This document shows positions 26,217-33,957 of a DNA stretch of 64,000 bases, in pieces. Position 1 is the stretch's first letter. Each line of letters begins with the position of its first letter. Source of the DNA: an uncultured Carboxylicivirga sp. (GTDB lineage: Bacteria; Bacteroidota; Bacteroidia; Bacteroidales; Marinilabiliaceae); the NCBI RefSeq assembly GCF_963674565.1, contig NZ_OY771430.1, forward strand, positions 4,092,001 through 4,156,000, read 5' to 3'. A program made the position numbers and the translations under genes. Under the pieces are notes generated by a model, which was not told the origin of the DNA, ran no database searches, and saw nothing but the letters and a program-made list of their open reading frames with translations.

Positions 26217-29200
26217 TTATTTTTTAATAATCTTAAATATCTCAGAGGCTGATATTGTGCTTACTTTCACAATATACATTTGCGGCTTAGGCAAGGTAAA
26301 TTCGGCTTCGGTATCAGAGTTTGTCCATTGCTGAACAATATTTCCAGCAAGATTATAAATAGTTACTAAAGCGGATTCTCCAGAAGTTCTTAAGATAAAA
26401 TTACCCGACGACACAGTTGGATAGATATTTACGCCCGTTCCATTCTTTCCTTCTGCAACAATTCCGGTTTGAGTATCATCAAACTGTTTCAAATTCACAT
26501 AGTCGAAGAATAACTTAGCATGATCACCAGTACCTGCATTCTCCGACTGCATTCCCACCTGAATCTTACCGGATGTTTCTTCTTCAACTGTAAAGGATAA
26601 TGTCTCCGCCTCCCAAACGCCAGATGTAAAGTCTGTTTTCGATGACATTACTGACACTCCATTATTGGGAACCCATGCTACCAGACACTCTCCCTTAGTT
26701 GCGGCTATATTGGCATTGTAGGCATGGTATGTAAGCTGATAAGTACCTGCAGGTAAAGAAATATCCTGATAATAAATTACCGAAGCTGTCCAACCGGCAG
26801 ATAAACCCAATGCTCCTGCGCCGTCGCCAAGGTCCCCATTATAGCCAGATGATGGTATACCTACTCCATTAAAAGTTCCCAGATAACCAAATTCGTAGGT
26901 CGATGCAGCAGCCCACTCTCCATTCTGAATCCTTTGCCATCCTTCAATTACCTCAACAGCTCCGTTCCCCGGAGCCAGATTATTGCCAGCTCCACTTGCT
27001 TCAGTATAATTACAATTAATATCAAATCCGGGATTATCAAGATACAAGGTTGTAACATCCTGCGCCATATTGATTATATATCCTTGCTTAATAGCTACCC
27101 CTTTATAGGTATAGGTCACTTCAAGTTCGGTTGATTCCTGAATGTTTTCGATCAGATAATTCTGAGTGCTACTACCATCAGACCATTGCCAGCTTCCACC
27201 TGTCATTACCATGCCCGGTTTAAGTGTTGGAACAAGTTCAAGGGTTTGGCCTGCCATCACGGAAACAACACTGTCGCGCACCAACTCACCTCCATCTAAT
27301 GAATATGCAGGATAAAAGGGTTTTACTGATTCCATCACCTCAACCACTTGTGTTTGACTTAATGCCTCACTGTATATTCTCAGCTCATCCAAGATACCTG
27401 TATACATCGGATCATCGTATTGCGACTTTCCCAAATAATTCTGAGTACTGTAACCCAAATCTGAAGGATGAATAGTCATGGCAGAATTGCTTCCAGCCAA
27501 CAAACCATTGATATACAATTTTGCTGTGGTGCCCGATTGAGTCACCGCAATGTGTGTCCACATGTCACCTTGTATCGTAGATGTTGTTGTAATTTGTTGT
27601 TCACTTCCACCTGCTTTGATGGCAAAACGGGCATAACCGTCACCTGACTTTGGAGTAAAAAACATGTTGTACGAAGTATTAACCCCAAAATCCCATACGC
27701 GAGACCAGGTATCTAATGCATCTGGCTTAATCCAAACTGAAATTGTGTAATTATTTAGTGTTTCGGTAATATTATTGGGTAGTTGAGTAAAGGATGTTGA
27801 ACCTCCATCAAAAAACAGGGCATTATTGTTTGCTCCAATGGATGTAGTTGTGCATGAGTTAACCTCTCCGTCTAATCCCGACCATACATCAGCTACCATG
27901 CTTCCATTCACCTCATCCATGGGATAGTTGGAGTATGAATTTTCCATCGTAACCAGCACAATGTTATAGGTTAGCAAATAATTGTTTCCGTCAATCGAAT
28001 AGGATACTGTCTTTTCACCTTCTTGCTGTATGTTTTCGAGCAAGAGATCCTTTGTTGTTTCACCGCTACTCCAGTTCCAGGTTCCCCCTTCTATTCCCTG
28101 CTTTAACTCCGGCATTAAAGTGACTGATTGTCCTGCAACCACAACAACTCTATTGCGATAAATCAAATCCCCTTCACCCACTTTATATGCTGGGCCAATT
28201 GGGTTTACTTTAATATGAAAATTAATAACTGATTCAGCCCCTCCCATATTAGTTCCTGTAACTGAGAAAACTGTATCAGCTTTTTCAACCATCACTTCTC
28301 GGCTTCCTCCTGTCTCATCATTATCCCATAAAAAATTGGAGCGCCACGAAGAAGAAGCTACAGTAAGAAGTACTCTCGAATGCTGATCTGCAATCAAAAC
28401 CGTATCATTAACCATTTTATCATCCGTTGTTATTGTGTAATGATATTGATCGGGCAAGCAATCACCATACATCGATATACTGAATAGCTGTGTACTCTCA
28501 ATACCGTTTTCATTTGTATAAATAACCCGGTAAATCCCACTGCTATCAACTGTCATCTCCAAATCTTTTGAAGTACTTCCAGTACTCCATAACCAGTTAC
28601 CCGAATTACTTACCGTATCAGGCAGTAACGGAATTAATTTTATTGTACTTCCTTGTGTAACATTGTTAAGTTCTGCCTGATTATAGGTTATTCCACCGCT
28701 CAGGATTGATGCACTTAATGTTAAGGGACCTTCACCGAATGATATTGCCGGACGGGTACAGGTTAAGGTTGTAAAGCCCAAATGATCATAACCTCCACTG
28801 GTACCGCCATAAGCCCCGTCATCAGCCACCACCATATCAGCCATACCATGAGCATAATTCAGGATGATTCCTTTCTCCCCCTCAAAGTGTCCCAATACTC
28901 GATCCCAGTAGGGTCTGAACTGACCTCTAGCCGTTTCGCTAGGTGCTGTTTGTTTCCACGAATCTTCATAAGATGTTCTTACATCATGATACCAGTACTC
29001 TGTCCAGGGCATATCATCTGTACCAGTGTTATAAGCAGCAACATATTCAAGTCCGGCCAATAAACGGTTATCCATATAACCGAACAAATCATCTCCCTGA
29101 TTCCAGGCTGTCTGACATATATCAACTGCCAAACCTAATGCCATAGTAGCGTGGCCCTGATCTCTTCCTGACTCCTGCATCTGACCTACATAACCAAAGG

Positions 29201-30011
29201 GCCCTCTTGCATCTTCATGAATGATGGGAACCAGGTTACCTATAAACTCTGTTAATCCGTCATTATCGATGGGTGATGTTCGATTTTCGGTATAGGTGCC
29301 AACTTTATCGTACTTATAAAAAGCTACTCCCTGGTTATAGATAAATTCATCATCGCACAAGATTCCAATACTCATAACAGCCAGTACATTGCACAATCCC
29401 CAGTTCGACCAGTAATGCCCGGGTGTTCCGGCTTCCCAGGTACCATGTCGTCTGATCAGAAAATCATAGCAATAGGGATACCATACGGTTTGCATCCAGA
29501 GCTGAAATTTTTTAAAATCATCCGGATCCCATCCATCATAATCGCGCATTAATTCTGCTGCATTGGCAAATTCGTATCCGTATAATCCAGATGCCAAAGA
29601 AACATTTGAATTACCTCCAAGTGCTGTTGTCACGCTTGCCCAACTATTAAGTATAAAAACGGCTCTATCGGCATGAGCTATATCACCACTTATTTTCCAT
29701 CGGAGGGCGTTCAGATAGGCAGCATGAGCCCCACGAGCAGCATTGATGTAGTTTTCATCTCCTGCAATACCTCGTTTAATAGTTTCAACAGGCCAGGTTG
29801 TCACATCTGACTGCGACCATTCATTATTTGTTAAATTAATATAGCCGGCTACAACAGATTCTTCACCTGCTGCCAGTTGTGCTTTTATTCTTTCAAAATC
29901 AGTGTTTGTATGCAACAACCCCGGGTGTTTAAATCCCTGGGAATACAGATTACCCGATAAAAAAATTACAAAGAGGGTTAAAATAAGGTGAGTGTCGATA
30001 GATTTTTTCAT
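26217..30011 (-). CDS. Secreted alginate-lyase-like protein with LamG and T9SS sorting domain
   Basis: 1264 residues from the ATG at 30011, which gives a standard signal peptide (ILTLFVIFLSGNLYSQ); two earlier ATGs add up to 19 residues. Residues about 27-410 look like the alpha/alpha-toroid alginate lyase family: HPGLLHTNTDFERIK, AYLNALRWKISGD, GHYWSNWGLCNVLA, MQESGRDQGHATMALG. Then come Ig/PKD-like segments (WLWSTGSTSKDL, WNWSSGETTKDLLL, WQWSDGSSTQNYL: three related repeats), a LamG domain at about 692-890, a carbohydrate-binding-like domain at about 990-1174, and a type IX C-terminal sorting domain from about 1190 (NIYPTVSSGNFIL). It is expected on the cell surface acting on a uronate-containing polysaccharide. 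It is not in a full polysaccharide utilisation locus: no SusC/SusD pair is present. Confidence 0.88.
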   Translation of the reverse strand: MKKSIDTHLILTLFVIFLSGNLYSQGFKHPGLLHTNTDFERIKAQLAAGEESVVAGYINLTNNEWSQSDVTTWPVETIKRGIAGDENYINAARGAHAAYLNALRWKISGDIAHADRAVFILNSWASVTTALGGNSNVSLASGLYGYEFANAAELMRDYDGWDPDDFKKFQLWMQTVWYPYCYDFLIRRHGTWEAGTPGHYWSNWGLCNVLAVMSIGILCDDEFIYNQGVAFYKYDKVGTYTENRTSPIDNDGLTEFIGNLVPIIHEDARGPFGYVGQMQESGRDQGHATMALGLAVDICQTAWNQGDDLFGYMDNRLLAGLEYVAAYNTGTDDMPWTEYWYHDVRTSYEDSWKQTAPSETARGQFRPYWDRVLGHFEGEKGIILNYAHGMADMVVADDGAYGGTSGGYDHLGFTTLTCTRPAISFGEGPLTLSASILSGGITYNQAELNNVTQGSTIKLIPLLPDTVSNSGNWLWSTGSTSKDLEMTVDSSGIYRVIYTNENGIESTQLFSISMYGDCLPDQYHYTITTDDKMVNDTVLIADQHSRVLLTVASSSWRSNFLWDNDETGGSREVMVEKADTVFSVTGTNMGGAESVINFHIKVNPIGPAYKVGEGDLIYRNRVVVVAGQSVTLMPELKQGIEGGTWNWSSGETTKDLLLENIQQEGEKTVSYSIDGNNYLLTYNIVLVTMENSYSNYPMDEVNGSMVADVWSGLDGEVNSCTTTSIGANNNALFFDGGSTSFTQLPNNITETLNNYTISVWIKPDALDTWSRVWDFGVNTSYNMFFTPKSGDGYARFAIKAGGSEQQITTTSTIQGDMWTHIAVTQSGTTAKLYINGLLAGSNSAMTIHPSDLGYSTQNYLGKSQYDDPMYTGILDELRIYSEALSQTQVVEVMESVKPFYPAYSLDGGELVRDSVVSVMAGQTLELVPTLKPGMVMTGGSWQWSDGSSTQNYLIENIQESTELEVTYTYKGVAIKQGYIINMAQDVTTLYLDNPGFDINCNYTEASGAGNNLAPGNGAVEVIEGWQRIQNGEWAAASTYEFGYLGTFNGVGIPSSGYNGDLGDGAGALGLSAGWTASVIYYQDISLPAGTYQLTYHAYNANIAATKGECLVAWVPNNGVSVMSSKTDFTSGVWEAETLSFTVEEETSGKIQVGMQSENAGTGDHAKLFFDYVNLKQFDDTQTGIVAEGKNGTGVNIYPTVSSGNFILRTSGESALVTIYNLAGNIVQQWTNSDTEAEFTLPKPQMYIVKVSTISASEIFKIIKK

Positions 30012-30163
30012 TATTAGCTGCTTTCGGTTTTTCATCAATAAATCGATGCTATAACCTTTGGATTTCAAGACAGCAAATTACAGCAATCAATTAAAAAGGG
30101 ATATCAAAAATTCATGAAATACCAGTACTAAATTGACAAGTTATTGATAACAAAAAACTCAAA

Positions 30164-30505
30164 TTATTTCACCATCGGATAATGCTCTCTCATTCGATTA
30201 ATCAATAAAGGAACATTCCGGCGCGATACCGTAAAAGAACGTCCATTTTCCATTGTTACCTTTTGAGTATTCTTGAAATAGGCCACTAAAAAGAGAATAT
30301 TAATAATAGTGTTTCGGTTTATTCGCACAAAAGATGCAGAAAGTTTGTCTTCCAATTCTTTCAATGCAATACAGCACATAAGTTTTTCTCCATTATTTAA
30401 TTCAATGGTAATGACCCCATCAATATAAAACAAATGGTAGATTTCGGTTAAATGAACCTTACGCAACTGGTGCGAACATTCTATTATTAAACTACTATTC
30501 ATCAT
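30164..30505 (-). CDS. Stand-alone LytTR DNA-binding regulator
   Basis: 113 residues that are essentially one LytTR domain: HLTEIYHLFYIDGVITIEL, LKELEDKLSASFVRINRNTIIN, and the closing KVTMENGRSFTVSRRN. There is no receiver domain or membrane helix, so activity must be set by expression level, a partner, or a small ligand. LytTR proteins bind paired direct repeats as dimers. It is transcribed toward the lyase-like gene with a gap of about 150 nt, so it may control it; the start is either of two adjacent ATGs (30505 or 30502). Confidence 0.9.
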   Translation of the reverse strand: MMNSSLIIECSHQLRKVHLTEIYHLFYIDGVITIELNNGEKLMCCIALKELEDKLSASFVRINRNTIINILFLVAYFKNTQKVTMENGRSFTVSRRNVPLLINRMREHYPMVK

Positions 30506-30741
30506 TGGGTTAGATTATAGTAGGCGGATACTTACAAATTTAACATATCTATTTTAACAGTGAAAATATACGAAGGTTCATTTAAAAGAATCAAATATTA
30601 TTACTTATTAATCACCTATATTTTTCTATTCCTCTGATTTAAGTATTCAATTAGAAATTAATTTATTAGCCACAACCTTGAAATAAATTAAAACTCTTTG
30701 TAATTTCCATAACTTCATAAAACACTTAAAACCTATTTCAG

Positions 30742-32658
30742 ATGAAAAAACACCCCTTCTTTATTGTATCGATGATGGTTACCCTGTTAATGATTGGTTG
30801 TACCACATCACCCAAACAAGAGAACAAAGCTCCCATCATTCCATTAGAAGATTTTTTTAAAAACCCTGATCAAACAAGCTTCCAGATTTCTCCTGATGGA
30901 AAGTATTTCTCCTACAAAGCTCCTTATGAAAACCGAATGAATGTTTTCGTTCAGGAGATTGGAAAAGACAGTGCAACTCAAATAACTTTTGAAACCGACA
31001 GAGATGTAGCCGGTTATTTCTGGGCAAACGAAACTCGCATTCTTTTTGTAAAAGACGACGGCGGTAACGAAAACTATAAATTGTACGGCGTTGATTTAGA
31101 TGGTTCCAATGCTGTTTGTTTTACTGATTTTGAGAATGTAAGAACCGGTATTATAGATGATTTACGGGATATTCCGGATGAAGTAATTATCAGTATGAAC
31201 AAACGCAATCCTCAGGTTTTTGATCCTTACCGACTCAATATCGTGACCGGAGAAATGCAGATGCTTTATGAAAACCCTGGTAATATATCCGGCTGGATCA
31301 CCGACCACGATGGCAAATTAAGAGCCGCCATTGCTGTAACCGATATGATCAACCAGAGTTTACTCTATCGTGACAGTGAAGAGGATGAGTTTAAAAACAT
31401 ATTAACAACCTCTTTTAAAGAAACGCTGAATCCATTGTTTTTTACCTTCGATAACAAAATGCTTTATGCCTCTTCAAATGTTGGACGCGATAAAGCAGAG
31501 ATTGTGATTTTTGATCCAGCCACAGCTAAAGAAACAGAAGTACTGTTCAGTCATCCGGAGGTGGATGTGGAGGGATTAAACTATTCTGAAAAAAGGAAAG
31601 TTATCACCACTGCCACTTATGTAACCGATATGCAAGGTCGTCACTTCTTTGATGAGCAAACCAAAAAACTTTTTGAAAGACTCGAAAGTGAATTAAAAGG
31701 CTACGAAGTTTTTATCACAAGCTCTAATAAAGAAGAAGATAAATTTTTGATTCGCACCTACAGCGATCGTTCTTTGGGAGCCTATTATTTCTATGACATG
31801 GCTAGTGATGAACTTAAGCATTTAACAGACGTAAGCCCTTGGTTGGATGAAAACCAAATGGCTAAAATGAAACCTGTTAAATACACTTCTCGCGACGGCT
31901 TAACTATACACGGATACCTGACTTTACCGGTTGGAGTGGAAGCTAAAAATCTACCTGTTGTGATTAACCCTCATGGTGGACCATGGGCTCGCGATACCTG
32001 GGGCTTTAATCCCGAAGTTCAGTTTCTGGCAAACAGAGGATATGCTGTGCTTCAGATGAATTTCAGAGGATCAACAGGTTATGGCCGTGAATTCTGGGAA
32101 TCATCATTTAAACAATGGGGAAAAACGATGCAGGATGATATCACAGATGGTGTTAAATGGCTGATCGATCAGGGCATTGCCGATAAAGAGCGTGTTGCCA
32201 TTTATGGCGGTAGCTATGGCGGTTATGCCACTTTAGCCGGACTAACCTTTACACCAGATTTATACAAGTGTGGAGTTGATTATGTAGGTGTAAGTAACAT
32301 GTTCACATTTATGAATACCATACCTCCATACTGGGAACCATACCGCGAAATGTTTTACGAAATGGTTGGCGATCCTGTTAAAGACAGTCTGATGCTGGCC
32401 GAAGTATCACCCGTAATGCATGCAGATAAAATTACAGCTGCTCTTTTCGTAGCTCAGGGTGCCAACGATCCACGTGTCAATAAAGACGAATCGGATCAAA
32501 TGGTGGCAGCCATGAAAGAGCGCGGTATTGATGTGGAATATATGGTAAAAGATAATGAAGGTCATGGTTTCCGCAACGAAGAAAACCGTTTCGACTTTTA
32601 CAATGCCATGGAAAAATTCCTGGCCAAACATTTAAATAATGAGCCGGTAGAAGAATAA
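30742..32658 (+). CDS. S9 family prolyl oligopeptidase-like lipoprotein
   Basis: 638 residues with a lipoprotein signal (LLMIGCTTS), then a short linker, a seven-bladed-propeller region (about 40-370) with repeats such as FQISPDGKYFSYKAP, and an alpha/beta hydrolase domain (about 385-630). Catalytic residues visible: Ser491 in YGGSYGGYATLAG, Asp576 in GANDPRVN, His608 in NEGHGFRNE. Such enzymes cut short peptides, often after Pro or release N-acyl amino acids; in Bacteroidota they work in the periplasm. Monocistronic, with a strong terminator just downstream. Confidence 0.93.
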   Translation: MKKHPFFIVSMMVTLLMIGCTTSPKQENKAPIIPLEDFFKNPDQTSFQISPDGKYFSYKAPYENRMNVFVQEIGKDSATQITFETDRDVAGYFWANETRILFVKDDGGNENYKLYGVDLDGSNAVCFTDFENVRTGIIDDLRDIPDEVIISMNKRNPQVFDPYRLNIVTGEMQMLYENPGNISGWITDHDGKLRAAIAVTDMINQSLLYRDSEEDEFKNILTTSFKETLNPLFFTFDNKMLYASSNVGRDKAEIVIFDPATAKETEVLFSHPEVDVEGLNYSEKRKVITTATYVTDMQGRHFFDEQTKKLFERLESELKGYEVFITSSNKEEDKFLIRTYSDRSLGAYYFYDMASDELKHLTDVSPWLDENQMAKMKPVKYTSRDGLTIHGYLTLPVGVEAKNLPVVINPHGGPWARDTWGFNPEVQFLANRGYAVLQMNFRGSTGYGREFWESSFKQWGKTMQDDITDGVKWLIDQGIADKERVAIYGGSYGGYATLAGLTFTPDLYKCGVDYVGVSNMFTFMNTIPPYWEPYREMFYEMVGDPVKDSLMLAEVSPVMHADKITAALFVAQGANDPRVNKDESDQMVAAMKERGIDVEYMVKDNEGHGFRNEENRFDFYNAMEKFLAKHLNNEPVEE

Positions 32659-32682
32659 TATCAAAATATTTTAATAGATCAG

Positions 32683-32730
32683 GAACGGTTCTCTATTTTC
32701 ATTTTGCTTTTGGAGAACCGTTCTTTTTTT
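32683..32730 (+). terminator. Intrinsic terminator of S9 peptidase gene
   Basis: A perfect 11-bp stem (GAACGGTTCTC at 32683-32693, GAGAACCGTTC at 32713-32723), a 19-nt loop and T724-T730 of the same block, 25 nt after the stop codon. Confidence 0.93.
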
Positions 32731-32794
32731 AATTTCTGCATCAATTTAAAAATACCTCACTCTGGCGAGTGGGAAACATACCATTTTAATCCCA

Positions 32795-32836
32795 GTCCCA
32801 AAGGGACGCCTGTAACAGCGCAGCACGTGAGTGCTG
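32795..32836 (+). repeat. Double-palindrome repeat, left copy
   Basis: Two small palindromes in fixed order: GTCCC-AAA-GGGAC (32795-32807), then CAGCAC-GTGA-GTGCTG (32821-32836), spanning 42 bp. The same pair with the same spacing and orientation recurs at 33608-33649, on the other side of the DUF559 gene. The rest of the 358-nt gap before that gene holds only this, the terminator, and the palindromes at 32921. Confidence 0.8.
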
Positions 32837-32920
32837 TGTAATCAATCATGTAAATCCAAGCCCTGCAGGACGCATATATTTTAAACAAATATGCAAAGAT
32901 TTTCTCAGAATTGATTTAGT

Positions 32921-33015
32921 ACCTCTCCTCTTATCCTCTCCTTAAGGAGAGTAAGTTTAATATATAATTTATCTGGAACAACTCCTTCTCCTCAAGGAGA
33001 AGGTTGGGATGAGGT
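32921..33015. repeat. REP-like inverted palindrome pair, left of DUF559
   Basis: Two imperfect palindromes face each other: ACCTCTCCTC near 32921 running into CTCTCCTTAAGGAGAG (ends 32951), a 32-nt AT-rich spacer, then CCTTCTCCTCAAGGAGAAGG running into TTGGGATGAGGT (32983-33015). The whole has the plan of a bacterial interspersed mosaic element. It ends 1 nt from the stop codon of the DUF559 gene, and a matching pair lies just upstream of that gene. Confidence 0.85.
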
Positions 33016-33016
33016 G

Positions 33017-33403
33017 TTAGTATTTGGGAATCTCATCTACAACCTCAACTATCCTCCTTAGCACCTTTGAAACATGAAATAATACTTCTTCATTTTCAAA
33101 TCGAATAACTGTTATTCCGTAACGTTCTAATTCAGCAGTTCTATTGATATCATATTGTTTCTGATATTTATGAATCTCACCATCTATCTCAATTACCAAT
33201 TTGTTTTCGTGACAATAGAAATCAGCAATAAAGCAATTGATTGGATGTTGTCGCCTAAATTTTAGACCTTTCAATTTTCTACTTCGTAGTTCAAACCATA
33301 AAACTTTTTCAGCAGGAGTCATTTGAGAACGTAAATCTTTAGCATATTGCCTAACAGTAGCATTTGCACCATAAAACAGGTTATCAAAATTCTCTTGAGA
33401 CAT
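33017..33403 (-). CDS. DUF559 endonuclease-like protein within repeat element
   Basis: 128 residues, a whole DUF559 domain of the Vsr/PD-(D/E)XK-like nuclease superfamily: ARDLRSQMTP-like KDLRSQMTPAEKVLWFELR, GLKFRRQHPINCFIADFYC, then the catalytic-looking KLVIEIDGEIH (Glu and Asp) and YGITVIRFENEEVL. Members resemble the mismatch endonuclease Vsr and are often found as stand-alone genes of unknown function. Here the gene sits tightly between two palindrome pairs (1 nt on one side, about 50 nt on the other), so it may process or spread the repeats, in the way RAYT transposases act on REP sequences; that is inference. Confidence 0.88.
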   Translation of the reverse strand: MSQENFDNLFYGANATVRQYAKDLRSQMTPAEKVLWFELRSRKLKGLKFRRQHPINCFIADFYCHENKLVIEIDGEIHKYQKQYDINRTAELERYGITVIRFENEEVLFHVSKVLRRIVEVVDEIPKY

Positions 33404-33453
33404 AAACTTATCTTTACAGATTGAAGTTAAGGAATTGAATTACAATACTCAAC

Positions 33454-33575
33454 ACCTCTCCTCAGTCCTCTCCTTAAGGAGAGGAAGATCAACTGTAAAG
33501 TTTTTCAAATGGTAGTATAAACAAGTTTGATAGGTAACAATTCCCTCTCCAATTTGGAGAGGGTTAGGGTGAGGT
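33454..33575. repeat. REP-like inverted palindrome pair, right of DUF559
   Basis: ACCTCTCCTCAG-type arm with CCTCTCCTTAAGGAGAGG (33454-33484), a spacer of about 58 nt, then CCCTCTCCAATTTGGAGAGG followed by GTTAGGGTGAGGT (33543-33575). The arms have the same order and orientation as in the left pair, and the central CTCTCCTTAAGGAGAG is identical between them. A T-run follows at 33575-33582, so it could also stop transcription. Confidence 0.85.
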
Positions 33576-33607
33576 TTTTTTCGTTTTTATTCCATATCCA
33601 TGGAAAT

Positions 33608-33649
33608 GTCCCGTAGGGACACATTTAACAACGCAGCACATTAGTGCTG
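33608..33649 (+). repeat. Double-palindrome repeat, right copy
   Basis: GTCCC-GTA-GGGAC (33608-33620) and CAGCAC-ATTA-GTGCTG (33634-33649), 42 bp, same spacing and orientation as the left copy at 32795; loops differ while stems are kept, which is what selection on RNA or DNA hairpin structure would give. With the hairpin at 33683 and the purH promoter, it fills the 554-nt gap between DUF559 and purH. Confidence 0.8.
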
Positions 33650-33682
33650 TGTGATCGATAAATCAAATCAAAGCCCAATAAA

Positions 33683-33728
33683 AGGATCGGATCTTGATTT
33701 GCAAGATGTTAAAATAAGATCCGATCCT
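33683..33728. repeat. 13-bp perfect inverted repeat upstream of purH
   Basis: AGGATCGGATCTT (33683-33695) and AAGATCCGATCCT (33716-33728) enclose a 20-nt loop. No T-tract follows on either strand, so it is not a standard terminator. It lies about 175 nt before the purH promoter boxes and may be the edge of the repeat element. Confidence 0.7.
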
Positions 33729-33902
33729 CTATAGTTGATCCCTATTTACCCCTTTTCAATGCAAAAGCAATCTCTACCAGAAACCTTACCTTCAAATAAT
33801 AACCCATTAATTATGGTTTCCGGAAAAATAAATATGTAAGCCGCATATTTATACGGGCAAAAATCCGTAATATTATAAGCGTTTTTTAATGCCAAAAGCT
33901 CC

Positions 33903-33933
33903 TTTGCCATAAAGGCTTATTTTCTTACTTTTG
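33903..33933 (+). promoter_or_regulatory. purH promoter, Bacteroidota type
   Basis: TTTG at 33903-33906, exactly 19 nt, then TACTTTTG at 33926-33933, a full match to the Bacteroidota TTTG-N19-TAnnTTTG promoter. Transcription would start about 15-20 nt before the purH ATG. No PurR-like operator or guanine/PRPP riboswitch fold was recognised. Confidence 0.85.
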
Positions 33934-33957
33934 CGCTAAAGAACTAATTGGATATAA

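Noticed and set aside
33017..33403. Insertion sequence carrying a transposase
   Set aside because: The protein is a DUF559 nuclease-like domain, not a known transposase, and no target-site duplication could be identified next to the repeats.
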